Source: Hysterangium stoloniferum
Lineage: Eukaryota > Basidiomycota > Agaricomycetes > Hysterangiales > Hysterangiaceae
Assembly (NCBI GenBank): GCA_015178975.1
Contig: WHVD01000018.1
Location: 186,001-250,000, forward strand
Length of the DNA stretch: 64,000 bases
Direction of reading: 5' to 3'
Positions within the stretch are counted from its first letter, which is position 1. Every line of letters starts with the position of its first letter. The notes below the pieces were generated by a model, which was not told where the DNA came from, did not search any database, and worked only from the letters and a program-made list of their open reading frames with translations. Below, piece after piece: positions 11,338 to 23,231 of the stretch. Made by a program: the position numbers and the translations under genes.

Positions 11338-13340
11338 ACCTGTTTGTCATGTGACATGGGGTCCTTGGAGTAGATAGGAATGTCATTCAAATACACAAAA
11401 ATGCATACATCAAGCATGTCAGAAAAAATATCATTAATAAAATGTTGAAAAACAGATGGAGCATTGGTGAGCCCAAAGGGCATTACTAACCATGCAAAAG
11501 CTCTGTAATGGGTCCAGAATATGGTTTTCCACTTGTCACCCTCAATAATCTGGATTGTGGTAGGCATGCTTGAGGTTTATCTTGGTATAGATCCAGACAT
11601 TCTGTGGAGTGTCAAGAAGATCAGAAATAAGTGGGAGTGGATACTTATCTTTCCATGTGACAGCATTGAGTCCTCTAAAATCAATGCATAGTCTGTCCTT
11701 CTTTTAAAAAAATGAAATGAGTGGTACAAAAGGAGCTTTGATGGCCAGATAAATCCTATGGACAAATGTTCATCCAGGAAATCCCAGATTGTAGAATGTT
11801 CCATGGAGGACAGCAGGTAAATATGTCCAAGAGATGGCTGGGCCCTGTCTTCAAGGTCAATTTTCAAATCATACTGTCTGTGGGATGGAAGCTGGTCAGC
11901 TTTTCACTTACTGAAAAATATCTGTGAAGTCATGGTATTTCTTCAGGACACCCTCTAGGTCGATGATGTGCCTGGATTCCAGAGTCACAAAATGTCCAAT
12001 TGCTTCATCAACTTTCAAATTGATTGTGAACACCTGGGATCCATCCAATTTCATAGCCCTAATAAAAGCTGCTGCATTATCAAGAGAAATGGAGGGGTTT
12101 ACTGTGAGTTCTGGGGAAGCCAGGGATGCTGGAGAGGGCATGGGTGCTGAAATGGCTGGGGATGATACAGTTATATTGGGTGCCAAGGGTATCCAGAAAG
12201 TAATACTGCTTGATACCCAGTCAATCAATGGATTGTGTCAGGTAAGCCAGTTGGATCCTAGGATGACTGAGCAGCTTGAGTCCAACTGCATCACATAGAA
12301 AGTGACCATCTGAGATGTTCTGCATGGGAACTGGATAGAAAGATCACAAGCTTAGGTGATAACTGAATTGCTTGTACCATCAAAAAATCAGAGTCTGACC
12401 AGGTCTATTGAATAGGTTGACAACAAGTTTTTCAAGTCAATTCAATATCTACAAAACAATAGGTTGAGCCAGAATCTAGAAGAATACCAAAATGGAATTT
12501 ATGATCATATCAGAAGTAATTTTTAAAAATAACAAGTCAGAGTTCAAAAGAGCAGATACATTAAGAGTATAAACTCATGAATGTGTGGAGAGGTAACACA
12601 ACCCTCAGTCTACATGGAGTCAAGAGGGTTGCTTACTCATTTTTTGGATTAGGAGCTGATTTATCCTTCAATGGGAATTTTGTGGAGGAAGTATTGGCTG
12701 CATGACCTTTGGCAGAGTTAGCTTTCACTACTAGACATTCTGGGACATGATGACCATGTTGTATGCACAAAAGACAGAAGTTGTTGTCCATGCAATGCCA
12801 TCTTTCTTGTGGGGTAAGTTGCCCTTGGGTGTGATTTTGCCTGTGAGGTTGGGTTTTCTGGTTGATTGCTATTTACTGGAGTGCTGGTTGTTGTTGGTTT
12901 TGTTCACCATGGACTTATTGGATGTGTCCATGGGTGTCTCACAGGCAACTTCTGCTTGACATTCCCAATAGTGTGCATCTGCATTTTGAGCTTTGAGGTG
13001 CATGGGGAAAGTGTCTTGGGTTTGCCATCTTCACCTTTTGAGACTTTGTCCTTGAGGCAGGATGGTAGCCAGAATAAAATTGATGGCAGTGTGCAGAATC
13101 ATCCCATTGGCAATGCACTGCAAGATTGTTGAATTGGACAATACATATAACCCATGATGTGCTGGTTGTCCTTTATGCAAAGATTGGTGAGGGTATTCTT
13201 GACTTCTCTAATTGGGTTATATATGTAGGTGAAAATTTGTGTCCAGTTCTCACTGGAGGCATCCCAAGATTTTTGATAACTGAAAAACTGTTTGAAAGTT
13301 TTGAGTGTTGGTAGGTTTTTGAAGCTGAAAATTGTATCTG
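11338..13340 (-). pseudogene. Ty3/gypsy gag-pol remnant A (gag to reverse transcriptase)
   Basis: Reading minus from about 13340: gag pieces aligning with the gag at 56.5 kb ('ELDTNFHLYNPI', 'NTLTNLCIKDNQHIMGYMY'). Next is a CCHC zinc knuckle 'CLLCIQHGHHVPEC' near 12750 (C-x2-C-x4-H-x4-C), then a protease/linker region (12228-11908) and reverse transcriptase. The RT includes '[20 protein letters not shown]' and an active-site box altered to YLND (normally YLDD) near 11390. It is cut at 11337 by the inverted-repeat island, and no RNase H or integrase follows. Several stops and frameshifts. Dead copy. Confidence 0.8.
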
Positions 13341-14950
13341 AAAACACTAAAAATTTGCATCAGAAAATTGTGAGGATATATTATCGGAAATAGTCTATTT
13401 TTTTAAGATATTCTGAATAAGAAAACTCTTAAAAAACCTTATATTTTGTTACGGTTTTTCCACCCAAAGAAATCCTATGAAAACTGTAATAATGTGCCTA
13501 GAGAAACTGATTGAAAACCACATATTTCTACTCAATTTTGCAGCTCAGGGAATTGAGTGAAAACAGATTTTCTACCTACAAAATAAAGCCTTATATCAAG
13601 TCTCTGCCAAGTTATTGCACATATATACTCAGCTTCCAGTTCTTATTCTCAAGTAATAGTTGTTTATTTGCTAAAAGAGTTACACATTGTTCTTTTGAAC
13701 CATTCAAGAATCAAAATAAGCATTGATTTTAGTTGTTTAAGCTTAATAGCACAACTAATAATCTATGTATCAGTATTTAAATTACTGGACCTTTGCTTAT
13801 TTATTGTTGAAGCTCTGTGACACTATAGCATATATTGAGCTATCTGAGAGAAACCCCTAAATACATTACAGTGCTGTTTATACACTTTATCATGTAATGT
13901 GCTTGGTCATGTGACATGCTACCTCACTCACATCGCACAACCAGGTGCATTACATCACAAATACATACATGCAAACACAACATATGCCCATTCATGCACA
14001 TGTGGGGGTGCATGGGTGTTGCCAAACACCCACTGGGTGATTATGTGTGAGGGCTCCATCACATCTGTCAGTCCGCATATGAATGGGGCAACCATGGGGC
14101 CATGTATGATTGTGAAGCTCTAAGGTTGTTAAAAAAAATTATATTAAATTTCAGAAGAATTAAAATAAATACCCAGAAAATATACTAAAATTATGGGAAA
14201 TGGAATTCAATTGAAATATCAGTAAACCTGTAAATCCAATCAAATTTCAGTAAATTCTAATTAAATCCAATCAAATTCCAATAAATCCCAATTAAGCTCA
14301 AGTAAATTCCAGTAGATTCAGTTAAACAACATTGGTAAACTGTTCTATTCCTGACCATTCTGTTACATCCTTTGTGGACTGTTATTCCATCCTCATTGAT
14401 ATTTTGAAATGATTTCAAATATACAGCACCCAGTGTATGTATGTAATTACAGAAGCTTGGGACCCTGAGAGTTATTATTCCATAAGCTTCTAAATGGAAT
14501 GGGGCATCAAGAAAAGGAATACAAGACCATAGAGAAAAGATCAATACTCTGAGGTGGCAAATGATGTGGTGAAGTGATACAAGGAATAATGGAATGCCAT
14601 CAGAAGGGAATGGGATGGAGTGGCTAGAAAATGAAGTCAGTAAGTAGGTGTTTGTTAATTAGGATATCCCCCCCTGAGATGGAGGGTCCACATTTTCTGT
14701 AGAAGAGTCCAAGAGTTCTTTTTGGATTAAGTCCTAATTTTTCTTGGGAAAAAGATTGGTAAAGTTGTGTGGATATTGGATGTATGGATGTATGTGGGAT
14801 GGGATGGAGCTGGTACCTAAACTGCCAGATGTCTGTGCCCTCACTAAACTGCCAGCCTTCTTTCCAGCTACAGTGGAGTCTTCTATGAAAAGGTGCCCCC
14901 TCTAATTTTGAAATATTTCAAAGGTCTGAGTTCAAATTGGGATGTGTGCA
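13341..14950. other. Gene-free, AT-rich
   Basis: No ORF above background. A 31-bp direct repeat ('aatccaatcaaatt...') starts at 14233 and again at 14264. Nothing else stands out. Confidence 0.45.
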
Positions 14951-14958
14951 TGTAGGTT

Positions 14959-15500
14959 TTGGTTCACACCAATCAATGCAATGAATCACATCTTCTCCAT
15001 CACAAGAACATCATGCTCTCTCTGATTGTGATACTGTTTTTTGGCACACCCCACCAAGGTGCTGATGTTGTACTCTCTGCCTCTCAAATACTCATACTCT
15101 CACTTGTGGATAGAAATGCCACTTGTACATTACCACAAAACCTGTCAACCAATTCAGAGATGTTGGAGACACAGTTACATTATCTCAGTTCAACTCAATC
15201 AGCATTTCCATCATTACAAAGTTTCTTTATGAGAGCTATCAAACTGTTCTGCATGACGGCACATGTAGTTTTGTAAATGCCTGAAATACCACTGTCCCAT
15301 TGTTATGAGTTTGCATGGTGTCAGATCATGGCAAAGTCCTCTGCTATTGTCCCAGATGCATAGGATGCTGAAGCTAACACATTGTATAAGAACCACATCA
15401 ATATGATAAAAGTTTCCTCTGCTAGGGATGATGATTTTAATTTGGTGGCCTCATTGTTGCAAGATATTCTCGAGCAGGCAGGCTGACCACTTGTCCATCC
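14959..15500 (+). pseudogene. Alpha/beta-hydrolase-like N-terminal domain of an NLR, degenerate
   Basis: 'VILFFGTPHQGADVVLSAS' followed by 'NLSTNSEMLETQL' is the hallmark of the lipase-like (DUF676/SERAC1-type) domain at the N-terminus of many fungal NLR proteins. Further on, 'AKSSAIVPDA' and 'LYKNHINMIKVSSARDDDF' match the end of that domain. The frame is broken by a stop near 15276 and by a TAG in 'VPDA*DAEA'. Upstream residues including the nucleophile elbow are not visible. It may belong to the same NLR as the NACHT domain downstream, or be a separate relic next to it. Confidence 0.65.
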
Positions 15501-15509
15501 CAATAGCAG

Positions 15510-18500
15510 CATGAGTCACATCAAAATGCTTCAGGATCATTTCCAGCCTGGCATGTCTAGCCTTGTTGCTGTGGAGAGTGGCCTTGGTACTTGCAATAAC
15601 ATCGAAATGACATACCCCCAAGTGCTCCAGATGTTTGACAGAGTCATAAAGGAGATTGGTGATGTATGTATTGTCACTTTCATGAAAGGAACAAACTTAT
15701 GTTCTTCCAATTAGGTCCATCCATATGTCAAGCTCACCTTGGGAATGCTCTCCACTGCTTCTAAGGTATATTTTTCCATAAGGAATTTCATTTCTACCTA
15801 TAACTTCTCACACATGGTACTTGCTCAGATGGAATGTGACCTACTCATACTTAAGCTACTTAAAAGCTGTATGATTCTACAATGTCCTGGCTGAAGAAAA
15901 AGAGAAACTGCACACAATCCCATTCATGGATGTTGTCTTTGGGAAGTTGGTCCAGCAAACTCTCAAATGCATGGATTTCATCAGTTGTTACTCAGGGACC
16001 AAAAACATCTGTGAGTAATTGTTAGGACCGGAAAACCTGCCAGGCTCTGGACCCCATCCTACATGCACCCAACTCTCTATACCAGGTTACAGCTAACTGG
16101 AAAACCTGCTGGGACCTGCACACCACAAACCTGTCTATGCCCAACCCTCTGTGTCTCACACACCAGTCATCAGAATACCCACTGGGACCCACACATGACA
16201 AACCTGTCTATATCTGACCCTGTGCCCAGTGCCCAGTACCAGTTCACTGGATTCTGCCCAGACAACCTGTCAGCTCTCTAACTGAGCTCCATTCCCATTA
16301 TGGTCAAATGACCTGTCATGTTTTGGACTGCACTTCCATTCCATCCCATCCCTAACACCTAGTTTGGTGTTCACCTGTCTCATTTCATGATTGCTTGTTT
16401 TGATCTTCATTATTACCAGATTTGGTATTGCATACATTCAACAGTCTAAATAATCTAGCTATTGTTGTACATACAATCTGATTAGAAAATCAACTAAGTT
16501 CTCCCCCAGTTACTAAACATATATCCCACTCCATCCCCATCTCTCATCTCACAATGCTATTGACCCCATCAGAGCCTGCAGGCTTTCTGACTGGTCTTTC
16601 AATATCAACCTTCAACCTATCAACTACACCTGGACTCCCTGGGTTTCCCATCCATCTATTTGAAATTGGATGCTATGATCTTGTGAGGGCATAGCCTATA
16701 AGCTGAAGCCAAGTCCTACTGGATTATCTGTGGGTTTCTCTGGAAACCCTCTGTGAGCCTGCATGACCCTTAACAGTAATCAGCATCAATGTCCTTCTGC
16801 ACTTCAAGAATGTTTATTCACATTGTATGCCAGGGCTTAGTCTCAGTAGAAACATTATCTCAAAGACAGATGATGTGATCCAAAAATACAATACTGTCCT
16901 GGATAATCTCATGGAGGAGTTCCGAGATAATGCCATTTGGGATGTAGAGCTCTTTGTTCATGACATCAGCAAGGATCCCTTTGTGCTTTGACTGGATCTT
17001 TGTTGATTGTCTCTCCAGCTGAAACACTTGACATCAACAGCATAGTCCATGCAGGAGGGTGGGCTAAACACCACAAAACAATGCCTGCCAAACACATGTA
17101 AAAAGATCCTCAAGGATATCATTGATTGGATCTTCTTGACAGGAAATGATGTTCCCCATATCCTGTGGCTATCTGGTCCTGCAGGCAAAGGAAAATTGGC
17201 AATCACTCATACGATAGCTTGCTGGTGCCAGGATGTTGGAGTCCTTGGTTCATGGTTCTGCTTTGACCGTAACAGAGAAAGTGGTCAACACCATGAAAAG
17301 GCTTTCTCACCTATTGCTCAGGAGCTTGCTGATTGCAGTCTGGTGATGAGGCTAACACTGGTGAATGCTGTCAAAAATAATACCCAACTGAAAGATACAG
17401 TGGACATCATACAGCAGTGGTACAAGCTTCTAATAGAACCTCTCAAGAGAATGCATGGGTTGCATATGGGTCCTATAGTCATTGTCATGGATGCATTGGA
17501 TGAAAGTGGAGAAACTGCCATGTGGAAGCACCTCCTCTGTGTTTTGTCAAGTAAACAAGGACTTTACCATTCCACATGTTACTGAACTTCCTGCACTTTT
17601 CAGATCATTGTCACATCCCATCCCCTTCATGGCAGATTTGACACATTCAAAGGAGTCCACCATATCAAAAATTTTTCCATAGATGATATTCCACCACACT
17701 CTGCAGAGCATGACATCTGGACTTATGTTGAGCACAAGCTACAAAATATTGCCAGTCTAGGAATGAAGGAGTTCACACCTCTTGCCAAGAAAGCTGAAGG
17801 GGTCTTTGAGTGGACATGTATTGCTTGTGAACATATCTCAGACATGTATAGTCAGGACCCTATAAAATGATTTTATTATATGTATCATGGCGCACAGCCC
17901 TCAAGAGCTTAACAAATTGTACCACTTTATTCTGTCACAGATTGCACCAGATGATGATGGAACAGTGCTGAAGGTGACAAAAACTCACATTCAGAATTCC
18001 TGTCAAAGTTCTGTTCAGTGATGAGTCAAGTACTTAGTGCAGCCAAGCCTCTCCTGTTGGCTCCTTTAAATGCAATGTGGCTCCAATTTCCAAATAGTAA
18101 TGACTGTTATGATGCAGAGTTGGTGGGGAAACATGTGTATAGCTTTGCTTCTGAGTGGTGTAACTGATTCATCCTCCCCTATCTGACCTTTCCATGCATC
18201 ATTTTGTGATTTCCTGATGGACTGGAAACTCAGTAAAGAATTCTTTGTTAATATCTCCAAGGTGCATGATGACCTTGCATTTGCATCATTGCAAGTCATG
18301 GCTGACCCGGAAGATGATCTTCAGTTTAACATTTGCAAGATAAAGTCATTGTATTACCCTAATGCACAGATTCTGGATCTACCAAAAACCATCAAGAAAT
18401 GCATCTCCCCTCATCTATTGTATTCATATCAGTTCTGGTTGAAACATATTCTGGAAGCATCATGCAATGCCACCAGAGATAAGAAGGAAAAGATTCCTCT

Positions 18501-18640
18501 TGAAAAACTCTAGTTGTGGAAGTGGTGTCATTCTTCAATGATGAATGTATATTATTTTGGCTCGAAGCACTCAGCCTTACTGATGCACTCACAAGCAGTA
18601 TCACATCAGAACTTTTGCAAATGGCTGGGTGGCTAAAGGT
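15510..18640 (+). pseudogene. NACHT-type NLR (STAND NTPase) pseudogene, interrupted by a solo LTR
   Basis: N-terminal helical part: 'VHPYVKLTLGMLSTASKV' (from 15711), broken at 16019 by a solo LTR and resuming at 16781 with 'YNTVLDNLMEEFRDNAIWDV'. Next come 'GGLNTTKQCLPNT' and the nucleotide-binding core: P-loop 'GPAGKGKLAITHTIA' (17176-17220; consensus GKGKS has K-L here) and Walker B 'PIVIVMDALDESG' (17473-17511). After 17585 the frame shifts and reads 'IIVTSHPL' and 'FEWTCIACEHISDM' (winged-helix side), then 'FHASFCDFLMDW' (18192-) and 'YSYQFWLKHILEA'. Stops and frameshifts are frequent. Such proteins act as intracellular sensors in heterokaryon incompatibility and non-self response. WD40 repeats belonging to it lie at 20.48-20.95 kb. 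Confidence 0.8.
16020..16775 (+). mobile_element. Solo LTR of gypsy family, 756 bp, TSD GTAAT
   Basis: Starts TGTTAGGACC and ends CCTTAACA. The 5 bases before (16015-16019) and after (16776-16780) are both GTAAT, an exact target duplication, so it is a solo LTR left by LTR-LTR recombination. It is inserted in the NLR pseudogene. It carries one copy of the 52-bp U3 unit (near 16310) and the terminal hairpin 'gggtttctctggaaaccc' near 16733. Confidence 0.9.
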
Positions 18641-19213
18641 GAGTGAATATATTTTAATAATGGAAGCATGCTAAGGGGCTATGGACAGTAGGACCATGCT
18701 GGATATGGAGACATTTCATCCACAGTATCAGATGTCATCAGGTTCATTCAGATATTTGGTGTTGTGATTGCACAAAGGAGGATATCTGAAAACTATTAAG
18801 TATAACAAATTATAATATACTCTAAAGGTTATTTAAACATCTGGGATGTGATTCAAACTTAATTTGGTCTTCCAAACTTTAGGAATGTTTAAAACTTATT
18901 TGTATATTATGAAACAAGGCATCTTTCAGCAGCTGAGTATACTATACATAAAAGAGTTTAGTAGTTTGAAACATTAAGACTTTTAAAAAGCATATCCTTT
19001 TAAATGGTCCATTTCATGCATGTATATGTCATTGATACCTCTGAATACATATGTATTACATTGGAATGGGTCTGTCAATCTGAACAGATTTCTACTTGAT
19101 TCAAAATACCTGGAATATATAGGTGGCTTTATAATAAAGAAAGCCACAGGATGAAAAATCTCCAATGATATATTTTACTAGGAAATAACTACAGTTTAGC
19201 TTTTAAAAAACAA
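18641..19213. other. Spacer inside the NLR relic
   Basis: AT-rich sequence between the NACHT part and the next solo LTR. No readable protein. Either decayed coding DNA or an old insertion. Confidence 0.4.
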
Positions 19214-19218
19214 AGTAC

Positions 19219-19990
19219 TGTTATGACTGGAAAACCTGCCAGGCTCTGGGCACTAACTTATATGCAACCACACCCTACATGCACCAGTTATCGGTTTACT
19301 GGAATACCTGCGGGGACCTGCACCTCTGACCCTGTCCCACACACCAGTCACCAGACTCCTCTTGGAAAACCCAACAGCTCTCTAACTGAGCCCCATTCCC
19401 GTTATGGTCAAATGACCTGTCACATTTCAGACTCCACTCCTGCCCTGTTCCCATTATGGTCTAATGACCTGTCACGATTTGGACTCTGCTCCACTCTATC
19501 CCATTACTAACACCAAATTTGGTGTTTACTTATCTTGTTTTATGTTTACTAGTTTGTATTTCATTATTACTAGATTTGGTATGACATATATTCCACAGTA
19601 TATATAGTCTGGCAGATGTTGTACATACAATCCAGTCAGAAAATCAGCTTAGATTCTCCCCAGTAATCTCAGTACATTTTCTGCTCTAATCTACTCTTTG
19701 AAACACACCACTATTTACCTTGTCAGGGCCCACAGGCTCTGACCTATCTATCACTCAACCTCTGACTTATCTCTGCCTGACCCCTCAACTTCTGCAGGAT
19801 TCCTGCAGTTGACTCCCTGACCTCTCAACCCACCAACCACTCCCAGACTCCCTGGGATTCCTGTCCACCCATCTGAAATTGGACAACACAATTTCATGAG
19901 GGCACAGCCTATAAGCTGAAGCCAAGTCCTACTGGCTTTCCTGCAGGTTTCTCCAGAAACCCTTTGATAAGCTCCACACATGCCTGAACA
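19219..19990 (+). mobile_element. Solo LTR of gypsy family, 772 bp, TSD AGTAC
   Basis: Starts TGTTATGACTGG and ends CCTGAACA. Flanked by AGTAC on both sides (19214-19218 and 19991-19995). Two 52-bp U3 units (TGACCTGTCA at 19412 and 19464). It sits between the NACHT and WD40 parts of the NLR relic. Confidence 0.9.
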
Positions 19991-19995
19991 AGTAC

Positions 19996-20480
19996 AAACA
20001 AAAGTATTAGCAAGTACTTACATAACTTGGAAAACCATATACAATAAGTTCTATTAATTGACTCTGAATTGTTTAGGATGTAATATGGAGAATTATTTCT
20101 CAAGGTTGGTGGTTAACAATATAATAGTCTCAGAATGGATACTACTATTTAAAGATGAAGTTTTATAGCAATATTGCTTTTATTAGTAAACATTTGATAT
20201 TATAATGATTATGGACAACCTCCAAAGCACTCCACACCTATTCCTGTCAGTACTTCCATTGTCACCAAGCACATCAGTAAAATGGTATTAAATGCTGGGA
20301 GGAGGTACTCCTATTCTGGGATGCTCCACATGCTCCACAACATTCAAGAGCTTTTTAGAATGGGGAGATCTCCTCTGGAAGCTGTTTGGAACAAATACCA
20401 TTTTACTGATGTTATTCTGTTATATCACAGAAATTCAGTAAGAAATTTCCTAATACACTTTGGGTAGCTTCTGGGTATAA
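19996..20480. other. Spacer before the WD40 part
   Basis: No readable protein except a 61-aa ORF (20282-20467) with no motif. CpG-poor. Confidence 0.4.
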
Positions 20481-20945
20481 TATCAACTGGCCAGTTGTTC
20501 AAAGTGGAATTTGTGGGCACACAGAGTCAGTTTTGTCCATCTCCTTTTTGTTGGATGGGACTCAGATTGTGTCTGGTTCTGGTGACAAGACCATCTAGCT
20601 CTGGGATGCGGCAATGGAAAAACCATTGCAGGAGCCTTTGGAGGAATACACAGAATCAGTTTATTTGGTCTGGTTTTTACCAGACAGGACTCAGGTTGTG
20701 TCTGGTTCTGGTGACAAGACAATCCAGCTCTGGGATGGAGTGATGGGAAGGTTGTTGCAGGAGCCATTGGAGAGACACATGCTTTGGGTTTCTTCAATCT
20801 CATTTTCACTGGACAGGACTCAGATTGTGTTTGGTTCTGGTGACAAGACTATCTGGCTCCGGAATGTGGCAATAGGAAGGCCATTACACAAGCCATTGGA
20901 GGGACACACATATTGTATTTGTTTGGTCTTATTTTGACCAGATAG
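20481..20945 (+). pseudogene. WD40 repeats of the NLR relic
   Basis: At least three and a half WD40 units are readable with the recurrent 'DGTQIVSGSGDKTI*LWD' / 'DRTQVVSGSGDKTIQLWD' / 'DRTQIVFGSGDKTIWLRN' pattern, spaced about 43 residues apart. Position 20596-20598 is TAG in the first 'TI*LW', where Gln or Arg is usual. The series is cut near 20950, where dispersed repeat R begins. In NACHT-WD40 proteins these repeats form the ligand-sensing propeller. The high similarity between units is typical of the fungal family. Confidence 0.8.
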
Positions 20946-20970
20946 AACTCAGATCATGTCCAGTTCCCAT

Positions 20971-21122
20971 GGTTTGGGGTTTAGAGTTTTTATACAAGCC
21001 TCCTAAGAGAGGCATAGCAGCTCAATTGGACATACAGTACATAGGGTATGGAAACCATGTAATATATGAGAAAGTAAGTTGGAACAATAATAGGAATAAA
21101 ATAGAGGATATTTGAGAGATAA
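20971..21122 (+). repeat. Dispersed repeat R, copy 2
   Basis: Second copy of the repeat at 1331-1440: 'ggtttggggtttagag', 'agagaggcatagcagctc', 'gtatggaaaccatgt'. It is interrupted or ended at 21123 by the gypsy LTR. Confidence 0.6.
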
Positions 21123-22070
21123 TGTTAAGAGTTGTGTGCAGAGCTTATTAGAGGGTTTCTGGAGAAACCCATGGGAAAGCCAGTAGGACTTGGCTTTAGC
21201 TTATAGGCTCGCGAGATCATGTCGTCCAATTTCAGATGGGTGGATGGGAATCCTGGGGAGTCTGGGAGTAGTTGGTGGGTTGTGAGGTTGCAGGGTCAAC
21301 TGCGGGAATCCCACGGAAGTCGAGGGGTTGGGTGGAGATGAGTTGGGGGTCGAGATAGATAGGTCAGAGCCTGTGGGCCCTGACGGGGTAAATAGTAGTG
21401 TGTTTCAAAGAGTAGATTAGAGCAGAAAATGTACTGAGATTACTGGGGAGAATCTAAGCTGATTTTCTGACTGGATTGTATATACAACATCTGCCAGACT
21501 ATATATACTGTGGAATATATGTCATACCAAATCCAGTAATAATGAAATACAAACTAGCAAACATGAAACAAGATAAGTAAACACCAAATTTGGTTTTAGG
21601 AATGGGACGGAGTGGAGCAGAGTCCAAATTGTGACAGGTCATTAGACCATAATGGGAACAGGGTGGGAGTGGAGTCCGATATGTGACAGGTCGTTAGACC
21701 ATAATGGGAATGGGGTGGGAGCAGAGTCCGAAATGTGACAGGTCATTAGACCATAACAGGAACAGGGTGGGAGTGGAGTCCGAATCATGACAGGTCATTT
21801 GACCATAATGGGAATGGGGCTCACTTAGAGAGCTGTCGGGTTTTCTGAGTGTGGTCCGGTGACTGGTATGTGGGACAGGGTTGGAGATAGACAGGTGCAG
21901 GTTCCAGCGGGTATTCCAGTGACTCATACATGAAGTGACGAAGGTCGAGCATGGACAGGTCTGATGTCCAGAGTCCAGTGGGTATTCCAGTAAACTGATA
22001 ACTGGTGTGTGTAGAGTGTGGGTGCATATAAGTTAATGCCCAGAGTCTGGCAGGTTTTCCAGTCGTAACA
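21123..22070 (-). mobile_element. 3' LTR of minus-strand gypsy element D, 948 bp
   Basis: Reverse complement starts TGTTACGACTGG and ends CTTAACA. It is longer than the solo LTRs because the 52-bp U3 unit is present four times (TGACAGG starts at 21632, 21684, 21736 and 21788). The flank on the outer side is GATAA; the flank on the inner side is not a duplicate, as expected for one LTR of a longer element. The hairpin 'gggtttctggagaaaccc' lies at about 21156-21173. Confidence 0.85.
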
Positions 22071-22084
22071 GTACCCTCCCTTTA
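22071..22084 (-). promoter_or_regulatory. Polypurine tract next to the 3' LTR of element D
   Basis: Reverse complement reads TAAAGGGAGGGTAC immediately before the LTR start TGTTACG. Purine-rich tracts in this position prime plus-strand DNA synthesis in LTR retrotransposons. This fixes the orientation of element D as minus. Confidence 0.75.
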
Positions 22085-22219
22085 TGCTGAAGTCCCAAAG
22101 AGGCTCTAGAACTTGATAAAGTTTGTCAGTTACACACATGTGTCAGAAAGTCATGTTGGTTACATGTATGTGTCAAAGAGTCACATGATCTGGAAGGTAA
22201 GGTTCAGACACAATAAGCC

Positions 22220-22226
22220 TATATAA
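22220..22226 (+). promoter_or_regulatory. TATA box of the antisense gene in element D
   Basis: TATATAA in 'cctatataaaaaa', 47-53 bases upstream of the ATG at 22273 and on the strand opposite to gag-pol. It lies between the polypurine tract and the gene, so the gene would have its own promoter inside the element. Confidence 0.5.
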
Positions 22227-22272
22227 AAAATTGTAAACAAAAAATTCTTTTTCTTTATTACCCCCATCATCA

Positions 22273-23231
22273 ATGGGTCCAAAGCTTACACTGTGCAGAC
22301 CAATGTCCACTGCTGGGCCCTCCATAGGCTCCCTATATCGGGCTCCACTCATTGCTGCCCAAATCCTGGTGCAGTGGGAGGAGAAGTGTCAACAATGAGA
22401 GGAGGTGGAGAGAAAGGCCAAGGAGGCTGAGGAGGAGTTGGACAGGGAGTACCAGGTGGCACTGGTCACAGAGAAAGAGGCTGAGGAGCAGAGGAAGAAG
22501 GATGAGGAGGAGGCTGCATGGGTTCCCACAGAGCAAGCCAAGGCAGCCACAGAGAGAGCCGTGGTTGCCACAGGCAAAGTAAGTCTTGGTGATCCACAAA
22601 GTCGAATCTACTGATTCTGCCTTTAGCACAAAGTGGTAGAGGTCAAGTCAGAATCTGAGGGGAGCCAGAGAGCCCCCAAAAGGTAAGTCTCAGGTCCATG
22701 GGGTATTCTGGAGACTAACCAGGTCAACAGAAGGCAAGGAAAGTGGCTCCAGTTCACCTGCAGGTGAAAAACAATCTGCAGTGCTCCGGTTGTAATGACC
22801 AGAATACTGACTGCCATTGGAAGTCCGGGTGGGGACTGGGCTGTTGGCAATGTGCACACCTCAAAGTGAGGTGCTCACTTGTTTACGAGCCCACAGGGTC
22901 CATGGCACAGGGAGTGAGTGGGTCAGACAGGCCTGTGGGCTTGGAGGAGATCTTGGGGTGGATAGCTGTGGGTATAGAGGCCCAGAATGAGTTGCTTGAG
23001 AAGAGCAACTGGGTGCAGATAGTCATGGCCAAAAATCTCCAGGGGCTCCATGGGGAGATTTGGGCATTTCTGGTGGAGTATGGCAGGTATGTGTATGCAG
23101 AACTGCAGATCAGGAGTTCTGAGGAGCCCAGTTCAGATGAGGATGGGGTTCCCATGGAGATAGCAGAGCTCCCACAGGAGATTGCTGAGGTTGGGCAGAA
23201 GCATAGCCCCATAAATGTAGATCAAAAATAG
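22273..23231 (+). pseudogene. Antisense accessory gene of gypsy element D: coiled-coil + Zn2Cys6-like protein
   Basis: The frame from ATG 22273 runs through a basic/acidic helical region ('ERKAKEAEEELDREYQ', 'EKEAEEQRKKDEEEAA'), with one in-frame TGA (CAA-TGA-GAG, where CGA is likely) near 22399. A GTAAGT intron starts after 22578. A short acidic exon follows ('VVEVKSESEGSQRAP'), then a second GTAAGT near 22683. The last part has C-SG-C-NDQNTD-C-x8-C-WQ-C-AHLKVR-C, exactly C-x2-C-x6-C-x8-C-x2-C-x6-C. After that come a hydrophobic helical region ('LEEILGWIAVGIEAQNELLE') and an acidic tail ending at TAG 23229. The exact join at the second intron is uncertain. It is tail-to-tail with pol (chromodomain ends near 23425) and about 200 bp from the 3' LTR. 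The Cys spacing is that of GAL4-type fungal DNA-binding domains; whether it binds DNA is inference. A sister copy with the same layout is at 63224-64000. Confidence 0.7.

Noticed and set aside
22333-22629. Minus-strand 98-aa hydrophobic ORF (Leu/Ser-rich, membrane-like)
   Set aside because: It is the exact antisense of the Glu/Lys/Ala-rich coiled-coil exon of the accessory gene; Leu/Ser runs are its mirror image.
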